64,000 bases of DNA from Endocalyx cinctus (taxonomy: Eukaryota; Ascomycota; Sordariomycetes; Amphisphaeriales; Apiosporaceae), in assembly GCA_001600455.1 (NCBI GenBank), contig BCKC01000004.1, forward strand, positions 2,592,915 to 2,656,914. Reading direction: 5' to 3'. Positions 48,175 to 60,761 of the stretch are shown here, one piece after another (the first letter of the stretch is position 1; the number at the start of each line of letters is the position of its first letter). Both the position numbers and the translations under genes were made by a program. Under the pieces are notes generated by a model. That model was not told where the DNA came from, searched no databases, and was given only the letters and a program-made list of their open reading frames with translations.

Positions 48175-49702
48175 AGCAGGACGGTGGGTCGAGAAAGACG
48201 CTCGCGTCTCATCTGAGTTAAAGTAGCTGAGTTTATTCGGGCATGATTGAAAATACTTCAAGAAGTTGAGACGTGAGAAAACATGTTAATGTGATAGACA
48301 GGATAGACGTCTAATGGCATAAAATGCCGGAAACCCGGACCGGGTATTGACTTCTTTTTGTGTGTATTTACTACGAGAATGACAATGAAGTTCTGATGCG
48401 GTACACATGACGACCTTTAGATAGGGGCTGAGAGCGATGGAAGTACCTCAGACTTCGTATAACCTCCTTAATCCACAGTTTACAGTACGTATCACGACAT
48501 CTAAATTAATAAGTACGTTTAATCCTATAAATAAAGACGATACCGATTCATCAGGCTTGGCGAAAGCAAGTGAATATGTGTAGATAAAATAACAAATATG
48601 AAGCTCGGCATCTAAAACATCCAGGATACTGAAGAAGAATAGGGGCTAGTTTATTGACGGCGTATTATTCTTGCTTTGATTTTTTTTTCTTTTCATTATG
48701 TGATGGCGGAGTAGTGATAATTAAATAGAGAATATGAAAGGAATAGTGTACCTAGTAGATGAGCGTATATAACAAATGAGACCCCCCCCCCCAAAAAAAA
48801 AAAAAAAAGGTCTCATCCGCAAGGAAACGAAACGAGGAGCACTTATAGACTAAAGAAAAGAACGAGAAATTGATCTAGAGCAAGCATGAATACCTAACTT
48901 GCTGAGAAATCTATCATCCGTATATATCAAACAGACAAGAACGACGAAAAATATTAGAAAAGCGTAAGTTAAAAAAAAAAAAAAAAGGCAGAGAGGTCAG
49001 AGGCTATTGGTGAGTGTGAAAATAGGGCAAACCTATATACAAATGTTCCCGGAAATAGTACCATAGGATGATCCTTCGCGTCATGTAAGTTGGTCGTAAG
49101 TCAGGAGGGCACATTCTCCCATGTACATGTACAAGATGGATATTTCACTGTCTATCTAAAGCCATCGGCCACACCCGTCGCATCGATATCCCCGCGTTTG
49201 TGCGATGTATGCAGGCAACTTCGAGTGCTTGCCTACCCAATGCCTGATCAAAGAACGATATTTTTCGAGCTTGGAAAACCACAAGTGGCTGAAGAGTGTT
49301 GCATCTACTTCACTTGAACATTCAGACTGGAGTGTGAGTCAAAATGTCCTCACGATTCTATTCTACGACAGGTACTGTTGACGTTAGATTGCAGCGATAC
49401 CAAAGAATTGAAGTCATCTCTTCCAATCGATGGTCCTATTTGTGTGTACCGATATGTGACATGACATGATGGAATTGGGCTGCCTGTGAACGGTGAAACC
49501 AATCTCCTGGACCTTACACGGCATCGCGAACCTAAGCTAGTTATTTAAAAACGGCGGGATAAACAAACGAATGTGGGTAAATGTCACATGCTAGTATCTC
49601 CCTCTTAAAATAACATACAATGTTGAATAGTGTAACAAAGTCTTGGGAGAATAAGAATAAAATCAAAACCCTCGTTCTTCGTTTGCCGTCTAGGGTACCT
49701 AC
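48175..49702. other. Convergent intergenic region
   Basis: 1.5 kb between the oxidoreductase and the AAA ATPase stop codons. It holds homopolymers (48782-48808 and 48970-48986) and an inverted repeat around the first. A plus frame at 49090-49317 is not protein-like enough to call. Confidence 0.5.
48776..48816. repeat. 8-bp inverted repeat enclosing C and A homopolymers
   Basis: ATGAGACC (48776-48783) and GGTCTCAT (48809-48816) are exact complements. Between them lie only C (about nine more) followed by 16 A. Confidence 0.9.
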
Positions 49703-52700
49703 CTATCGACTGGTAGTAGAGCTAAAGCCATCTCGAACGCTAAATCGATCCGCGTCCGCATCTTCAGGAACGGCTACGAATCCAATAGCCGGCTTTTTCC
49801 GCCTTGACTTCCTGTCGCCGTACCTCTCGTCAAATTTCCTGATGCTAGCGAGGGTGGACATGTCCCCGCTGATGCTAGCCCCGATCTCGGCCAGCGCCTT
49901 ATCGAAGTGCCTGTGGCTCAAGACACGCTTGTTAGTCCAGTCGTACGGTTCCGGGCCCGCGTGCCGCTCGGACGCGTCCATTTCCTCTTTTACCGCCGCC
50001 ATGGCTGCCGCCACGCAAACGTTCTTCAGGTCGGAACCCGAGTAACGATGTGTGTCCTTGGCAATCCGCTCGATGGAGACCGTTTCATCAAGCGCCTCAT
50101 CCTTCAAGTGGATACGGAGGATCGCGGCCCGGTCTTGCTCTAGCGGTAGGTCCACGAGGAGCCTACGCGGCAGACGACGCAATACCGCCTCGTCAAGGTC
50201 GAATGGTCGGTTCGTAGCAACCACGATCAAGGCTTTCATATTGTCCATGCCATCCCACTCTCGCAAGAACTGATTGACCGTTTGTCTCCTACCACTATGG
50301 TCTCGTCCATTACGAGCACCAAGAAGTGCGTCGGCTTCGTCCATAAAAATCACCATCGGCGCTTTATCCTTGGCGAGCTTGAAGAGTGCTCGCACCGTCT
50401 TTTCACTCTCCCCAATGTACTTCTGATTTATGCTCGCGGCGCTGATTTCGATCATGTTGGCTCCGCTCTCTTTGGCGATTGCCTTGGCGAGCAACGTCTT
50501 CCCCGTACCTGGAGGGCCGTATAGCAGGAAGCCTGGTATCCTTTCATTTTTTAATATACCATACGAAAATGCCTCTGGTCTAATTAGAGATAAGGTGGTA
50601 AGAACCTTGACAGCTTCGATAGTGTCCTCCGGTGCGTGGACATCCTGGAAAGTTGTTTTGATATTTTCAGCACTGATGAGACCCGACAGGAGTCTTTCTT
50701 CGAGATCTTTGGTACTGGCGTCCCGTTCCTGTCTCTTGGCTTTGTTCTCTTCCAAACGCTCGCTACGTGTTTGGACCTTTGGTGTGTTTTTGTTTTCGTC
50801 GACGACGACGACTTGATGTCCATTGCTTGCCTCTATCAGTCCCAAAGCCGTGTTGAGAGTATTCATCGAGAACGCAGCATCTTGGTCACCTTGAGAAATG
50901 CCAATCATGACCGTCGCAACATGATACATAAGCGTCGGTGGCAGAATTGTATCAGTCCACGCAAGACGCCATGCATCATTCTTCTCGTTTGAAGTACAGT
51001 TGACTGCCAGCTCGGTGAAGATACGGGCGCTGAAATGCAACTCATAATTTCGAGCACGGGTTCCGAGCATAGAGTTTAATGTCCTGAAAAGATTTTCTAT
51101 GTTCTCTAGAAGATAATCATTCTTATCCCACGCGCCCAGCAACTCTTCCTGTTCTTTGGGAAGGGGATAATTTAGTACTCTATTTTTCGTCCCTAGTTCT
51201 CTAAGTTCCTGTAAATAGGATTTTGGCGCTTTCTTGGAAGAGCATGTTCCTACCAAGATAATACGTCGACCTTCTAACCATAGTGTGTCGATGACTTTTC
51301 GAATTTTACTTATCATTACTGCTCCGCAGTCTGGGTCCATGTTAAGGGCATTGAAATCGTGGATATGGATAATGAGAGGAGTCTTATCGTCCGTGAGTCC
51401 TACTAGCTCTTCTAAGGCTGTCTTGATTTTGAGATCAGCCCAGAGCTCGTCCGACTTTGCCCGACCTCCTAAGGTTTGAATAAGATCACTCAATGAACTG
51501 GCCGGACGTTTTATGTCATTTTTGAATTGGTCACAACGCACAGCGGCTGTTTCGGGAGGCGAGCTGGCGTCGGGGTTGAGTGTGGCGTCTTCGCTAGGAC
51601 GTCTAGAGCTGAGCCGACCACTAAACTCAGCGGCAGTGTAGCCCAAGTGAGAAATGGGTCCGGGCGCTCTAATCAAATCTTCGCCCAGATAATTCCCAAC
51701 GATATACGCTATGTCGCTAGCTTCTAGATATATGACATCGGCACCAAGTTCCCTACCCATACGGCGCACAAATCCCTTGGGTCTTGCAAAACCCGAACAG
51801 TCCGGAAAGTTGAGAATAGTCACGGGGCGCTGTAAATTATCAATTTTTATATTCGCCGGAGCCTCCATCATCAATTCCGCACGTAAAGAAGCGACAATCT
51901 CCAAGAGCGTGAGTGGCGAACCCAAGAGCAAACCCGTGAAATTTATAAAAGATTCATAATTCTTAGATTTGTGGTTATCATTGGAGATTTTTTCAATGCC
52001 AACCCCATTAACCCCATTAACCATTGACAAGATGAAAGGTATCGAGTGGCTTGACTTTAGGAGATACTGAAGAAATGTAAGATCGAGAAGTTTTGCGACA
52101 TAATCTTGCGCAAGTGTGTTCGCATGTCCTATTATATTTAGCCAGATTAAACTTATCATCTCATCGACTGCATCTAGGACGGTCGGTATGATTACTCCTG
52201 CATTTGATATTCGTGCGACATTAGGACCTTTCCCTAGAACCTGTGCGTAGTTCTGTAAAACTAAATTATGGGGTCCGTTTTCCAGGAAGTTTTCTGCTTC
52301 TGTCTTCAATACTTTCAAGCTTGAACCCGATAAGATTGTGTTTAGAACATGAATTGTTTGTTCCGAATCTAGAGCGGTGGTCGTATCTTCGAAGTTTGAA
52401 TTTTCCTTGAGATGGGCCGCATCTTGAACTCGGAAAACGGATTTCGTAAGAAAGGATTCGGGAATCAGTACCGGCGGAAGCTCCTCCGGCCTACGGCCTT
52501 TGAATACCCTCGACTTAGTAGAGTTACGATTCGATCGCTTGCGCCCATGAGGGTCCTTGCTCGAAATGCCATCGCCGAATACTTCGTTTATGATATTGTC
52601 GTTAGACTCTCCTTGACTAGAACACCCATCGTTTATATTGGTCTTATTTTCGTTGTCTCGTGACCCGTTCTCGTTCTTATTACTGCCATTATCCTTGTTG

Positions 52701-52834
52701 TTGTTGTTGTTGTCGTTGTCGGCAGCTCTAAGCTTAGATGCTATATGAAATAATCGGCGAGGACGCGTATCAAGGCTTACTTGTCGTGAGTAAAGTGCCA
52801 CCGGTTGAAAGGCACGAAGCCTATGGTACTGCAT
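49703..52834 (-). CDS. Large mitochondrial AAA ATPase, Msp1/ATAD1-like
   Basis: A AAA+ ATPase whose C-terminal module resembles Msp1/ATAD1, the mitochondrial outer-membrane extractor of mislocalised tail-anchored proteins. The single exon encodes 1043 residues from ATG 52834. The N-terminus (MQYHRLRAFQPVALYSRQVS, then RPRRLFHIASKLRAAD) is Arg/aromatic-rich and free of acidic residues early on, like a mitochondrial presequence. An Asn/Asp-rich stretch coded by a GTT repeat (52690-52716, plus strand) follows. Walker A GPPGTGKT is at 773-780, Walker B VIFMDEAD has D832/E833, sensor 1 is VVATNRP, and arginine fingers sit in RRLPRR. The pore loop reads KYIGES, where Msp1 has WYGES. Some 700 residues precede the ATPase domain (yeast Msp1 has 362 in total), including VIYLEASDIAYIVGNYLGED, so a separate N-terminal domain with its own role is likely. 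Matrix versus outer membrane location is open. Confidence 0.87.
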   Translation of the reverse strand: MQYHRLRAFQPVALYSRQVSLDTRPRRLFHIASKLRAADNDNNNNNKDNGSNKNENGSRDNENKTNINDGCSSQGESNDNIINEVFGDGISSKDPHGRKRSNRNSTKSRVFKGRRPEELPPVLIPESFLTKSVFRVQDAAHLKENSNFEDTTTALDSEQTIHVLNTILSGSSLKVLKTEAENFLENGPHNLVLQNYAQVLGKGPNVARISNAGVIIPTVLDAVDEMISLIWLNIIGHANTLAQDYVAKLLDLTFLQYLLKSSHSIPFILSMVNGVNGVGIEKISNDNHKSKNYESFINFTGLLLGSPLTLLEIVASLRAELMMEAPANIKIDNLQRPVTILNFPDCSGFARPKGFVRRMGRELGADVIYLEASDIAYIVGNYLGEDLIRAPGPISHLGYTAAEFSGRLSSRRPSEDATLNPDASSPPETAAVRCDQFKNDIKRPASSLSDLIQTLGGRAKSDELWADLKIKTALEELVGLTDDKTPLIIHIHDFNALNMDPDCGAVMISKIRKVIDTLWLEGRRIILVGTCSSKKAPKSYLQELRELGTKNRVLNYPLPKEQEELLGAWDKNDYLLENIENLFRTLNSMLGTRARNYELHFSARIFTELAVNCTSNEKNDAWRLAWTDTILPPTLMYHVATVMIGISQGDQDAAFSMNTLNTALGLIEASNGHQVVVVDENKNTPKVQTRSERLEENKAKRQERDASTKDLEERLLSGLISAENIKTTFQDVHAPEDTIEAVKVLTTLSLIRPEAFSYGILKNERIPGFLLYGPPGTGKTLLAKAIAKESGANMIEISAASINQKYIGESEKTVRALFKLAKDKAPMVIFMDEADALLGARNGRDHSGRRQTVNQFLREWDGMDNMKALIVVATNRPFDLDEAVLRRLPRRLLVDLPLEQDRAAILRIHLKDEALDETVSIERIAKDTHRYSGSDLKNVCVAAAMAAVKEEMDASERHAGPEPYDWTNKRVLSHRHFDKALAEIGASISGDMSTLASIRKFDERYGDRKSRRKKPAIGFVAVPEDADADRFSVRDGFSSTTSR

Positions 52835-53244
52835 TCGGAATGTTGGCGCTCAATGAAGGCGCACGAATGCATGGCTATTTATTGTAAAGGTAGAGTGAAG
52901 ACTCGAAGAGTAAAGCGAGCATTTTGTAAAGCTTTCAGACCTTTCTTCCTATTATCGTAATCAAGCGTTGGTCCAAGCGTTCAAGACGTTGTTATGTTCG
53001 TCATTACTAAGCTTATTCATCAATTTCCTCCACCAGACAGGCTGACAGGCCCTGCCAGCCTGCCTGCCAACTTTGAAAATCGTTTCTTATATATATAAAC
53101 ATCCATGGATATATTTTATCAATTAAATCAAATGCGCTGTGGTATCTCGATGCAGCTCTAAATAAGACTTTAAAACCTATACATGTTTGAAATTCCTAGA
53201 AACACCTTCCTTATGCATGTATCCACACACGTCGCTTAATGCTC
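52835..53244. other. Short intergenic region between tandem minus-strand genes
   Basis: About 400 bases between the Mms22 stop and the AAA ATPase start must hold the ATPase promoter. A TATATATA run lies at 53089-53097. No ORF. Confidence 0.5.
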
Positions 53245-56200
53245 TTAAAAAAAATACTCATCAAATGGCATGTCTAAATTTGACTCTGCCGTCGTGTCGT
53301 TTGTGTTATTCCATGCCTGCATCTCCAAACTAAGGTTTCGTATTAGGTCTTTGGAATCTCGCGGCGGTATTCGGGTCCCTTGCCCGGACTGAGTTGCGGT
53401 AGGACCTTGTGGCCTTGAAGGACCCCTTATCGTGACCAGGGATTCACTATATATCCAATTATCTTTCATGTCTTGAACCATACGGCCTGCAAATCTGTCG
53501 ACAACTTCGTCACCCGCTTGCAACGAGATATTCCCATCTTGCACCCCCTCAAAGAAGAGAACTGGGTTAATGGCGACAGGTTGATTGCCAGTACATCTAA
53601 GAAGGTTCGAGAGATATGATCCAGCCTTTCGTGTAAAGTTGGTAATATCATTCATCATTCCAACAATCTCCTTAGCTACCAGACATCTTGGATCATTGAT
53701 GAGAAGCGCTATTATTGAGGGCCTGAGAAAATTTAGAAGTCCGAACATGAGATTCAGTGTCAGGACATGAGCAGGTTGTAGTTGAGTCGTACCGAGCGTC
53801 CCCAGATATTGAACTCCTTTGAAGACGTAGGTGAGTAGAGTGAACAAATTTGTCATGTCATCCCTGCCGATCTCCCGGTGAATAGAAGGAGTAGATAGTT
53901 GTTCTTGAAATGCTTTGACGTATGTGTCGAGTAGCACCCAACCTGCTGGCATTATAGTAGCCGCTTTGACTGTCGATGGAAACATCTTGCCCAACATAAA
54001 CGAGAATACCTGCGAATGTTTCATGCCCTTTTCAATTATCATTTTCTCCTCTGTCAACTTGCCGTTGGCTAGAGCGAACTTGAAGTTGGAAAATAGGAGA
54101 TAAAAGAGATTAGGGACTGCCTGCGTGTCGCCCTCTTCTAACTTCAGGCCCCAGGAGAGGATACCGGCGCTCTGAAGGCGAGGATCTTGTTTAGACGGTG
54201 CGTATTCTCGACTGATTTGATAGAAGAACGGGTCCACCGGGCACAGGTCGTGGGATTTGACTAGAGCAATGATGGACTGAACGAAATCAATGTAATCGAA
54301 GTGCTCGGGGCTATCTAGAGTCATTAATTTTAGTCCAGCTTTCATTCGGTCCATCACCAAAACCATCGTTTCCGAGAATTGAGATTTTAGCTCCTGTTTT
54401 TGACTCGCACTGGTGCCTTGTAAGGACTTCCGCATCGCAACAATGATATCTATGAAATCAGGTCAAATCATCCTACAGAAGGAACGAGAAAACTTACTAT
54501 TGAATAAATCCCGATTGGAAATATAATCAGGATTGGTGCTAATCTCGATCTGGGCATTCTCTAAATAATTTCCCCCAGACCTTTTCAGCGACGCTGCGAG
54601 GATATTCTCATACGCTAGAAACCGGAATGGTTTGACTAATTCTCCCATGATCAGGCTTAAATTTGTGATTTTCAGTTCCTTTGGCTGTTAGAGAAATCCT
54701 ATTACTTTGTTTGAAAGCAAATACTCACTTTGAAGTCTTTCACTCCACCATCTATTAATGTGGCTAGAAACAGCGGGAGGGACCTTTTTTCTGCAGTCGA
54801 TGGGTTTAGGAGACTCTGGTATAGTTGGTATTTCCCGGGTTTAAAGAAACGTGAAACACCCTGTCAAGTCAGCATTGACGGCTTTCAAGTGTATTTGCAA
54901 AGAAACACTTACTGTTAGCTTAGCTTGGATGAGACAAGATGCCAAGCGTCCCGCTAGAGCAACGGCTTGTTCAATACAAAAATTTCGATCACTCAATACG
55001 GAAATCTCAGCATCGATCGGATCCATCGTGATGAGCTCCCGAACCATATCAATAAAAGGTTCAACAAGTTTACGTTCAAGTACCTATAACATCAGCGAGA
55101 GAGTCGATTTGCGGGGATTAATAAACCTACCAGAATGGCGTCTTCTCCATGCCACGAATGCTCATCACAAGCGGGTCCCGTTCGCCCAAACTCCTCAATA
55201 CAGCTTAAGTAATTATCTAAAATATCCAAGCTTGCTTTGACACTGCTCCAGTCATAATCTATTCTTGATGGGGACAGACGGGAGAATATATGGTCTAGTT
55301 GATCTATGAGAGTGTTAGCATTGAGTTTTAGGAAGAAATAGTTGACAGAGTGACAAACATGTATTGAGAATAAATGAAGTCGCAGCAAGTGTGGGTGTAT
55401 GTCGCATAACATCTTGGAAAGCTTTCATCGAATAGTGCAGTACATCCATGGCGCCTTTCTTATTCATTTTGATGACTGCCTTCAGCATGTTCTCGCTTAC
55501 AACCCGCGAACTAGCTTCAGACATCCTGAGAAATTGCTGTCGGATATCTGACTCAACTGACAGGTATTGCTGCATGATTGGTTGGAAAATATTTCGCTGC
55601 CAATCGGCGAATGGCCTATATGCGGTAATATTCTCGTTGGAAGAAACAATATATCGGGAAAGTTGGCTCCAAGCGCGTAGACTGATCAGACATGCTTCTT
55701 TGTGTGAACTTTCCGCGACTACTAGCTTCTCTATAGTCTGGACTGTAGGTCTCAAATCCTTCGGGCACGCCCAAAACAGGGTGCACAGGAGATCATGATG
55801 GTTTCGAAGAGCAGAAAGCTCGTTCTCGTGAATATCCTTTTCTCTATCGTATTGACGATTATGGTTTGGCAAGACTCTTGTTGCTAAATTTCGAAGATCC
55901 TTGATCAACTCGAACTTCCGTAAACGCTGAATTGACAGAGCGAGGAGTTTTAAGAAGATATGGAAACATCGGTCTTCTGGTAAAATCGCGAGAGATGGCG
56001 AATTCGCCAACTGCTCCAAAAAGTCCGGAGATCTATACACTGCTTCATTTCGCAGATGAGAGAGGCCTTGGGCGGCGAAGAAGTCGAAGATTGTTCCAAT
56101 GATTGTATTGCACTTGCGCCAGCCCCATTGCTCAACAAGATAATGACACCGACTTACTAAGCATCGACAATAGTCATTGAAGCTTGGAGCTTGTCGCTGG

Positions 56201-59200
56201 TTGCCCTGGTATAATTGGAAAACGCGCCTCAGTATGGCCTGGGGGATTGACCAGCTTTCCAACGGGGAGTTATACCTGAATCCGTTCACTACAACACCCG
56301 AGTTATCAAACTCGCCAAGAGGTAGGAGAGTAAACAGATTATGCCACGCATGCTCGAAGAAGTGCGCATCAACAGTAGAACTTGCGCCATCTCCTAAAAG
56401 CAATGGTGAAACTATGTCCCAGAACCCTGATCTTGGAATACGGGCTCCTTCCAAGACTCGTATCAGCGTAACCCAGCATATTGCAGTAGAGTTGGCGTTG
56501 TAGATTCCTCTAGCCCGGAAAGGCATGTGTTGCAGATCATCATACAAGGTACGAATACTCTCTAGGCCAGCATCTAAGAGCTTGCGGGCTGTGATTTTTG
56601 CCAGATTTTGAAGTAATTCTTCGAGACTAAATATCTCCGTCACAGAATTAAGCCGTTGGCAGATTCGAAGACACTGCAGATATAGGACTAAGCACCGTGA
56701 CAAAATACCCAAGACTTTGGCACTACCCGGCAGATTGGCAATGCGCTGCTGGAAACTCTGCAGGACTTCTATGGCTCGTTGAGCGAAGAGTATGCCACTC
56801 TGTTGGTCTTCAAATGAGATAGAAATCTGCAAATAATCAAGTACAAATTCGGTGGCTTGTACAGCAGTCTCGGGATCTTGATTGGGAATTGACGAGTCCC
56901 TACATGGGTCCAAGCACTCAATAATCCAGTCACAGACTATGCCAAATTCAGATGATATCTGAGCATCCCATTGCCCCCATCTGATCGATTTTTCGCCGAG
57001 AACGAAAACGCGATGGCCACGTGAATGATATAAATTAACAGAAATTGACTCATCTAAAGCTTTCGTAAGACGACCGCCCCCAAGAAACGTACTTTCGTGG
57101 AAAAAGACACCTGGATCTAATGGGAAAATCTCAAAGTGTTGCGTGTAGCGTGTACCGAACGGGCCAAGCCCAAGAAGCTTGTTGCTGCTTTCCGAAATAG
57201 TCGCATCCGCCACGGAAATCAATGAGGTAACGTCCCACGGGAGGGGGTCGTTGGCATGAACATACTGTGGAGCGCTGATGTCTATAAGCCGAGGCTGCCT
57301 TTGTTTTCGAAGTCCAGATTTCTTGATAGGTAATCGACGTTGAGGATCATCGGGATCACTCGCGGATGCCGTTTCTAGCGCACGTGGAATGTCTTCAACA
57401 GCGCCGCGGTTTACTATGTACATTTCAAGTCGTTCATTCACCGGAACTGGCAGAGTCTTTCGAGATTTCCAATATAATGCATCGAGAGCTCTTTTACGCT
57501 TGTGGAAGGTATGTATACCAACAGTCTCTTCGACAGTTTCTAGCTGCGCAGGTCGTAAAGAACTAGGATGCGACCTCGGCTTTGAGGAAGTAGTGTGACG
57601 GAGTTTATCTGGTTCAGCTGGGTGTTCTGACGAGACATTGACGAAGCCATTTAAATTCGATTGTTTGATCAGTCGCCGAGACTGAGAAAAATAATTTGAA
57701 GGCGTAGCTTTGTGAATTCGTGGCTTTGCCGGCTCCTTCTGGGGTCGAGAAACACGGTTTGTGGAAATGGACTCGAGAGGCTTGGGAAAAGTAGCATGTG
57801 ACTCGCCAACTGCTGCGTCTGAATCCCTGCACTTAATATGGCCCCTTTTCCAGCTGCTGAGAACTCCATTGACATCAATATTATCCTTTCGAGTGTCGAG
57901 GGTAATTTGTTTCTTCGAGGGGCTGGATCTCCCTCCGCCTGGTTTTCTTTTAGCCGTACGAGCAGCTATGCGGAGAAAAGGTGGCGCATGGGGTTCGATA
58001 ACATCTAAGATACTGAGCCGTGGAGGGGGAGATGTTCTAGCTGGCACCCCAGCGAGCTTTCCTGTGTGTTGTCGAGTTAGGCTTCTACAACCTTTCGTGT
58101 ATTGATTTTCGGGATTTGACTTAGTGGGTCCCTTAGATCGCTCGAAGTGTCGTGTGATCCTTGGCTGTCGCTTCTCTTGACCGGGCTGACCTTTGAAAAT
58201 GGATTGTTGGAGTTTCCTACGTTTCTTAGGTTGCTCAGGCCCGTTTCCATCCGGTTTCCTCCGCCTGCGACTAGGGAGCATTCGATCAATATGATCCTGT
58301 TCCACTACTGAGACTGTGTCATCTTCAAAAAAGGGAATTGAAGAGTCAATGGATAAATCGTCGGCATCATTAATTAGTGGGGTTGTGTCTTCATCAGAAA
58401 CTTCATCAGAATCATCAAGAAACAAAGCGCGGTCAGTGCCTTGCTGAGGTGAGACGTGGCGGCGCTGCGCCACTCCCTTTCTAGCGGACCGTTCAGGTGA
58501 TAAGTTTGGACTTCTTTGTCTGATCGTATTTTTTGTAATCTGGGGAACATTTTGGTGCTGGTCGAGCCGAAGCCATGAGGCAGGAAGAACACCACGCATT
58601 CTCCTTGCCGCTCTCACGACTTCCTTTTCGTTTTCTGGTTCACTGTCGGAGCTCGCGATTTGACTTATGAATCCTAAATCATCATTTATAGATCTAAGGT
58701 CTATTATTGTAGATCTTCGAGTCTCCGGTGCAGGGGTCTGAATTCGTGAAGATATAGTGCTACTTGCTTTAGGAGTCAGAATTGTCACAGGCCTTGACAC
58801 ATTTGCCGTGGGCACGGGTGTGGTGGTGAAAACAGCGGGACTAGTTTGGGGGGGAGATGGAGGAATTTCAAAGACCCCTCTTGGGTGTGGATGTGGAGAT
58901 ACCTCCCGAGGCAAAGGTATTTGCTTATGGAGTTTGAGTAGCTTCTTTTTTACCGACGCTTTAGGAGAAGCCTGGCGTTTGTGCCGTCCAATCTGCTTCG
59001 TCATGTTTATGTTCCATTTCTCAACATCCGCAGGGTCTGGAAACTCTTCATCAGAACTGTCATGCGGATCGACACGATGTGCGGCCGACTCAGGAGATGG
59101 GGACAGCCTCTCGACGGGTGGAGGTGGGGGGTCGGCATCTTCGAGCCAGGTAAAGAGGTCTGTCTCTTGGCTCTCTTCCGTCTCTTCTGGCGCCGCATCC

Positions 59201-59976
59201 CTCGCGGTGTTTTGGCTATCCTCCTCATAATCTTGATCTTGCGAGTCTTCTTCTTGCTGCTTTCTTGTTCGCGTTTCCTCAACTTGCATACGAATAGGAC
59301 GCACACCATGCGATTTCAAAGCTTTGCTGTACTGGGCGCTCTCTAACAAGTATGGGTGTTGTTGAATCGGCTTTCTTGGTCGAAGAGAACGGGCGAGTCT
59401 CGTATCCTCGAACTCGATTATCGGTCCCTGACGAGGGAGTTCGTCCGAATCATCTTGAACTTCGAAGACTTTGTTGACATACTGAGGTGTTGGGTGATGC
59501 ACAATTGTCGCGGTAGTTGTTCCTACTTGTTCAACTGGCGGGTTGCCCTCTTCAATCCGTTTGCTTCTATCCTCCAAATCAGATTCTACATCTTGAATAG
59601 TAATCGGCGGGGGAATAGGTTGTGAGCTAGAATTCTGATCTGGGAGCTGCGACGACAGCGATGACAGAGATTCTAGTTCGGAAAGTGGCGAGGAGGAGGG
59701 TATATTCCATGTGCTTTTTTCAAGGACGATAGGAGCGTTGGCTGCCGTGCTACCTGGGACTGGGGGCAGCTGGTGTTGTCTTGGTGCTGGCAAAGATATA
59801 TGTTCCGACTCTTGTGATGATGATGGTATATCCCATAAGTTATTTTCATCGGCAATCGTGTTTTTATTTACTGCCTGAGATTGAACTATCTCTAGTTCAG
59901 ATTGTGCCTCTTGGCTATCGAAAGCACTTTCGTCATCCGAATCAGGTACCTCTCCAAGCTCCTTCCATTTCGCCAT
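53245..59976 (-). CDS. mms22: Mus7/Mms22 family replication-repair protein
   Basis: Mms22 (Mus7 in fission yeast) works with the Rtt101-Mms1 cullin ligase in replication-fork stability and recombination in the nucleus. Six minus-strand exons, 59976-55359, 55303-55131, 55083-54913, 54860-54729, 54684-54498 and 54449-53245, join to 2161 codons with every junction in frame. It opens MAKWKELGEVPDSDDESAFD, a start typical of the family. The first 800 residues are disordered and carry two copies of a W(D/N)IPSSS motif (residues 48-54 and 90-96) and many acidic SDDE stretches. The Mus7/Mms22 signature begins near residue 850 with RALDALYWKSRKTLPVPVNE and RLEMYIVNRGAVEDIP; helical repeats continue to the end. 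Length compares with about 1890 for fission yeast Mus7. Five introns are crowded into the 3' third. Confidence 0.92.
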
Positions 59977-60761
59977 TGAATCCGCGATGCATTTCTCATT
60001 TCATGGAATAGTTGCTAAAGTTGAAGTGATATATATATAGATAATTTCTCACGGTATATTAATAAAGTTATATGATATTGTATGGAGTCTCTAAATGGAT
60101 ATACACTAATAGTAGTACTAGACATTCCAATATTCACAAACCTTAACAGCCAGACGCGTTTATGTCATATCAGATGCCTTGCCTTAAAACGCGTATAGTG
60201 TAGTGAATCAAATTGTGGGGCTAGTACGTTCTCTGGAGCTTAACTACTCCGTACACCCGTGGATAGTACCTTAGCTGCTTAGGTAGGCAACCAGGCAACA
60301 GGTAGGTACACAGTACACTACCAGACTACCTGACTACCTAAGTACACAATAGGTGCATCCAGACCCCTGGACAGTAATTCCTGTGCTTATGTAAGTAAAT
60401 AAAAGCTCACCAGCTTTACTGTGCACTTAAGTACCTACCCAGCTACCTAGGTAGGTACCTAAGTACCTAGCAAAACTTAGCTAATTAGGTAAGTACCTAA
60501 TACACTGTATATACGACTAGGTACCTAGGCTGCTAGGTCAGGTCAATACATGAACTATGTAAGCCTCGATATCATCAACAAGTATGGATATTCTGCTCGA
60601 GTGGTAGCTCATTGGTATCTTTTGAAGTTCATACCCGAATTTTCTACTTAGAAATATTTCATGTACTTCAATTTCTATCTGATTTCTACTCTACCTCGGT
60701 TCAAAAAATCACTCATTGCCTTTTCTTGTTCCATCCCATCAGACTACCGCCTAATATTACA
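59977..60761. promoter_or_regulatory. Divergent promoter region with dense AGGTACCT-like words
   Basis: Lies between the Mms22 start and the small membrane-protein start. From 60265 to 60540 the sequence is built largely of overlapping words such as CCTAGGTAGGTACC, TACCTAAGTACC and GGTACCTAGG, the densest cluster in the window. No gene is present. Confidence 0.55.
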
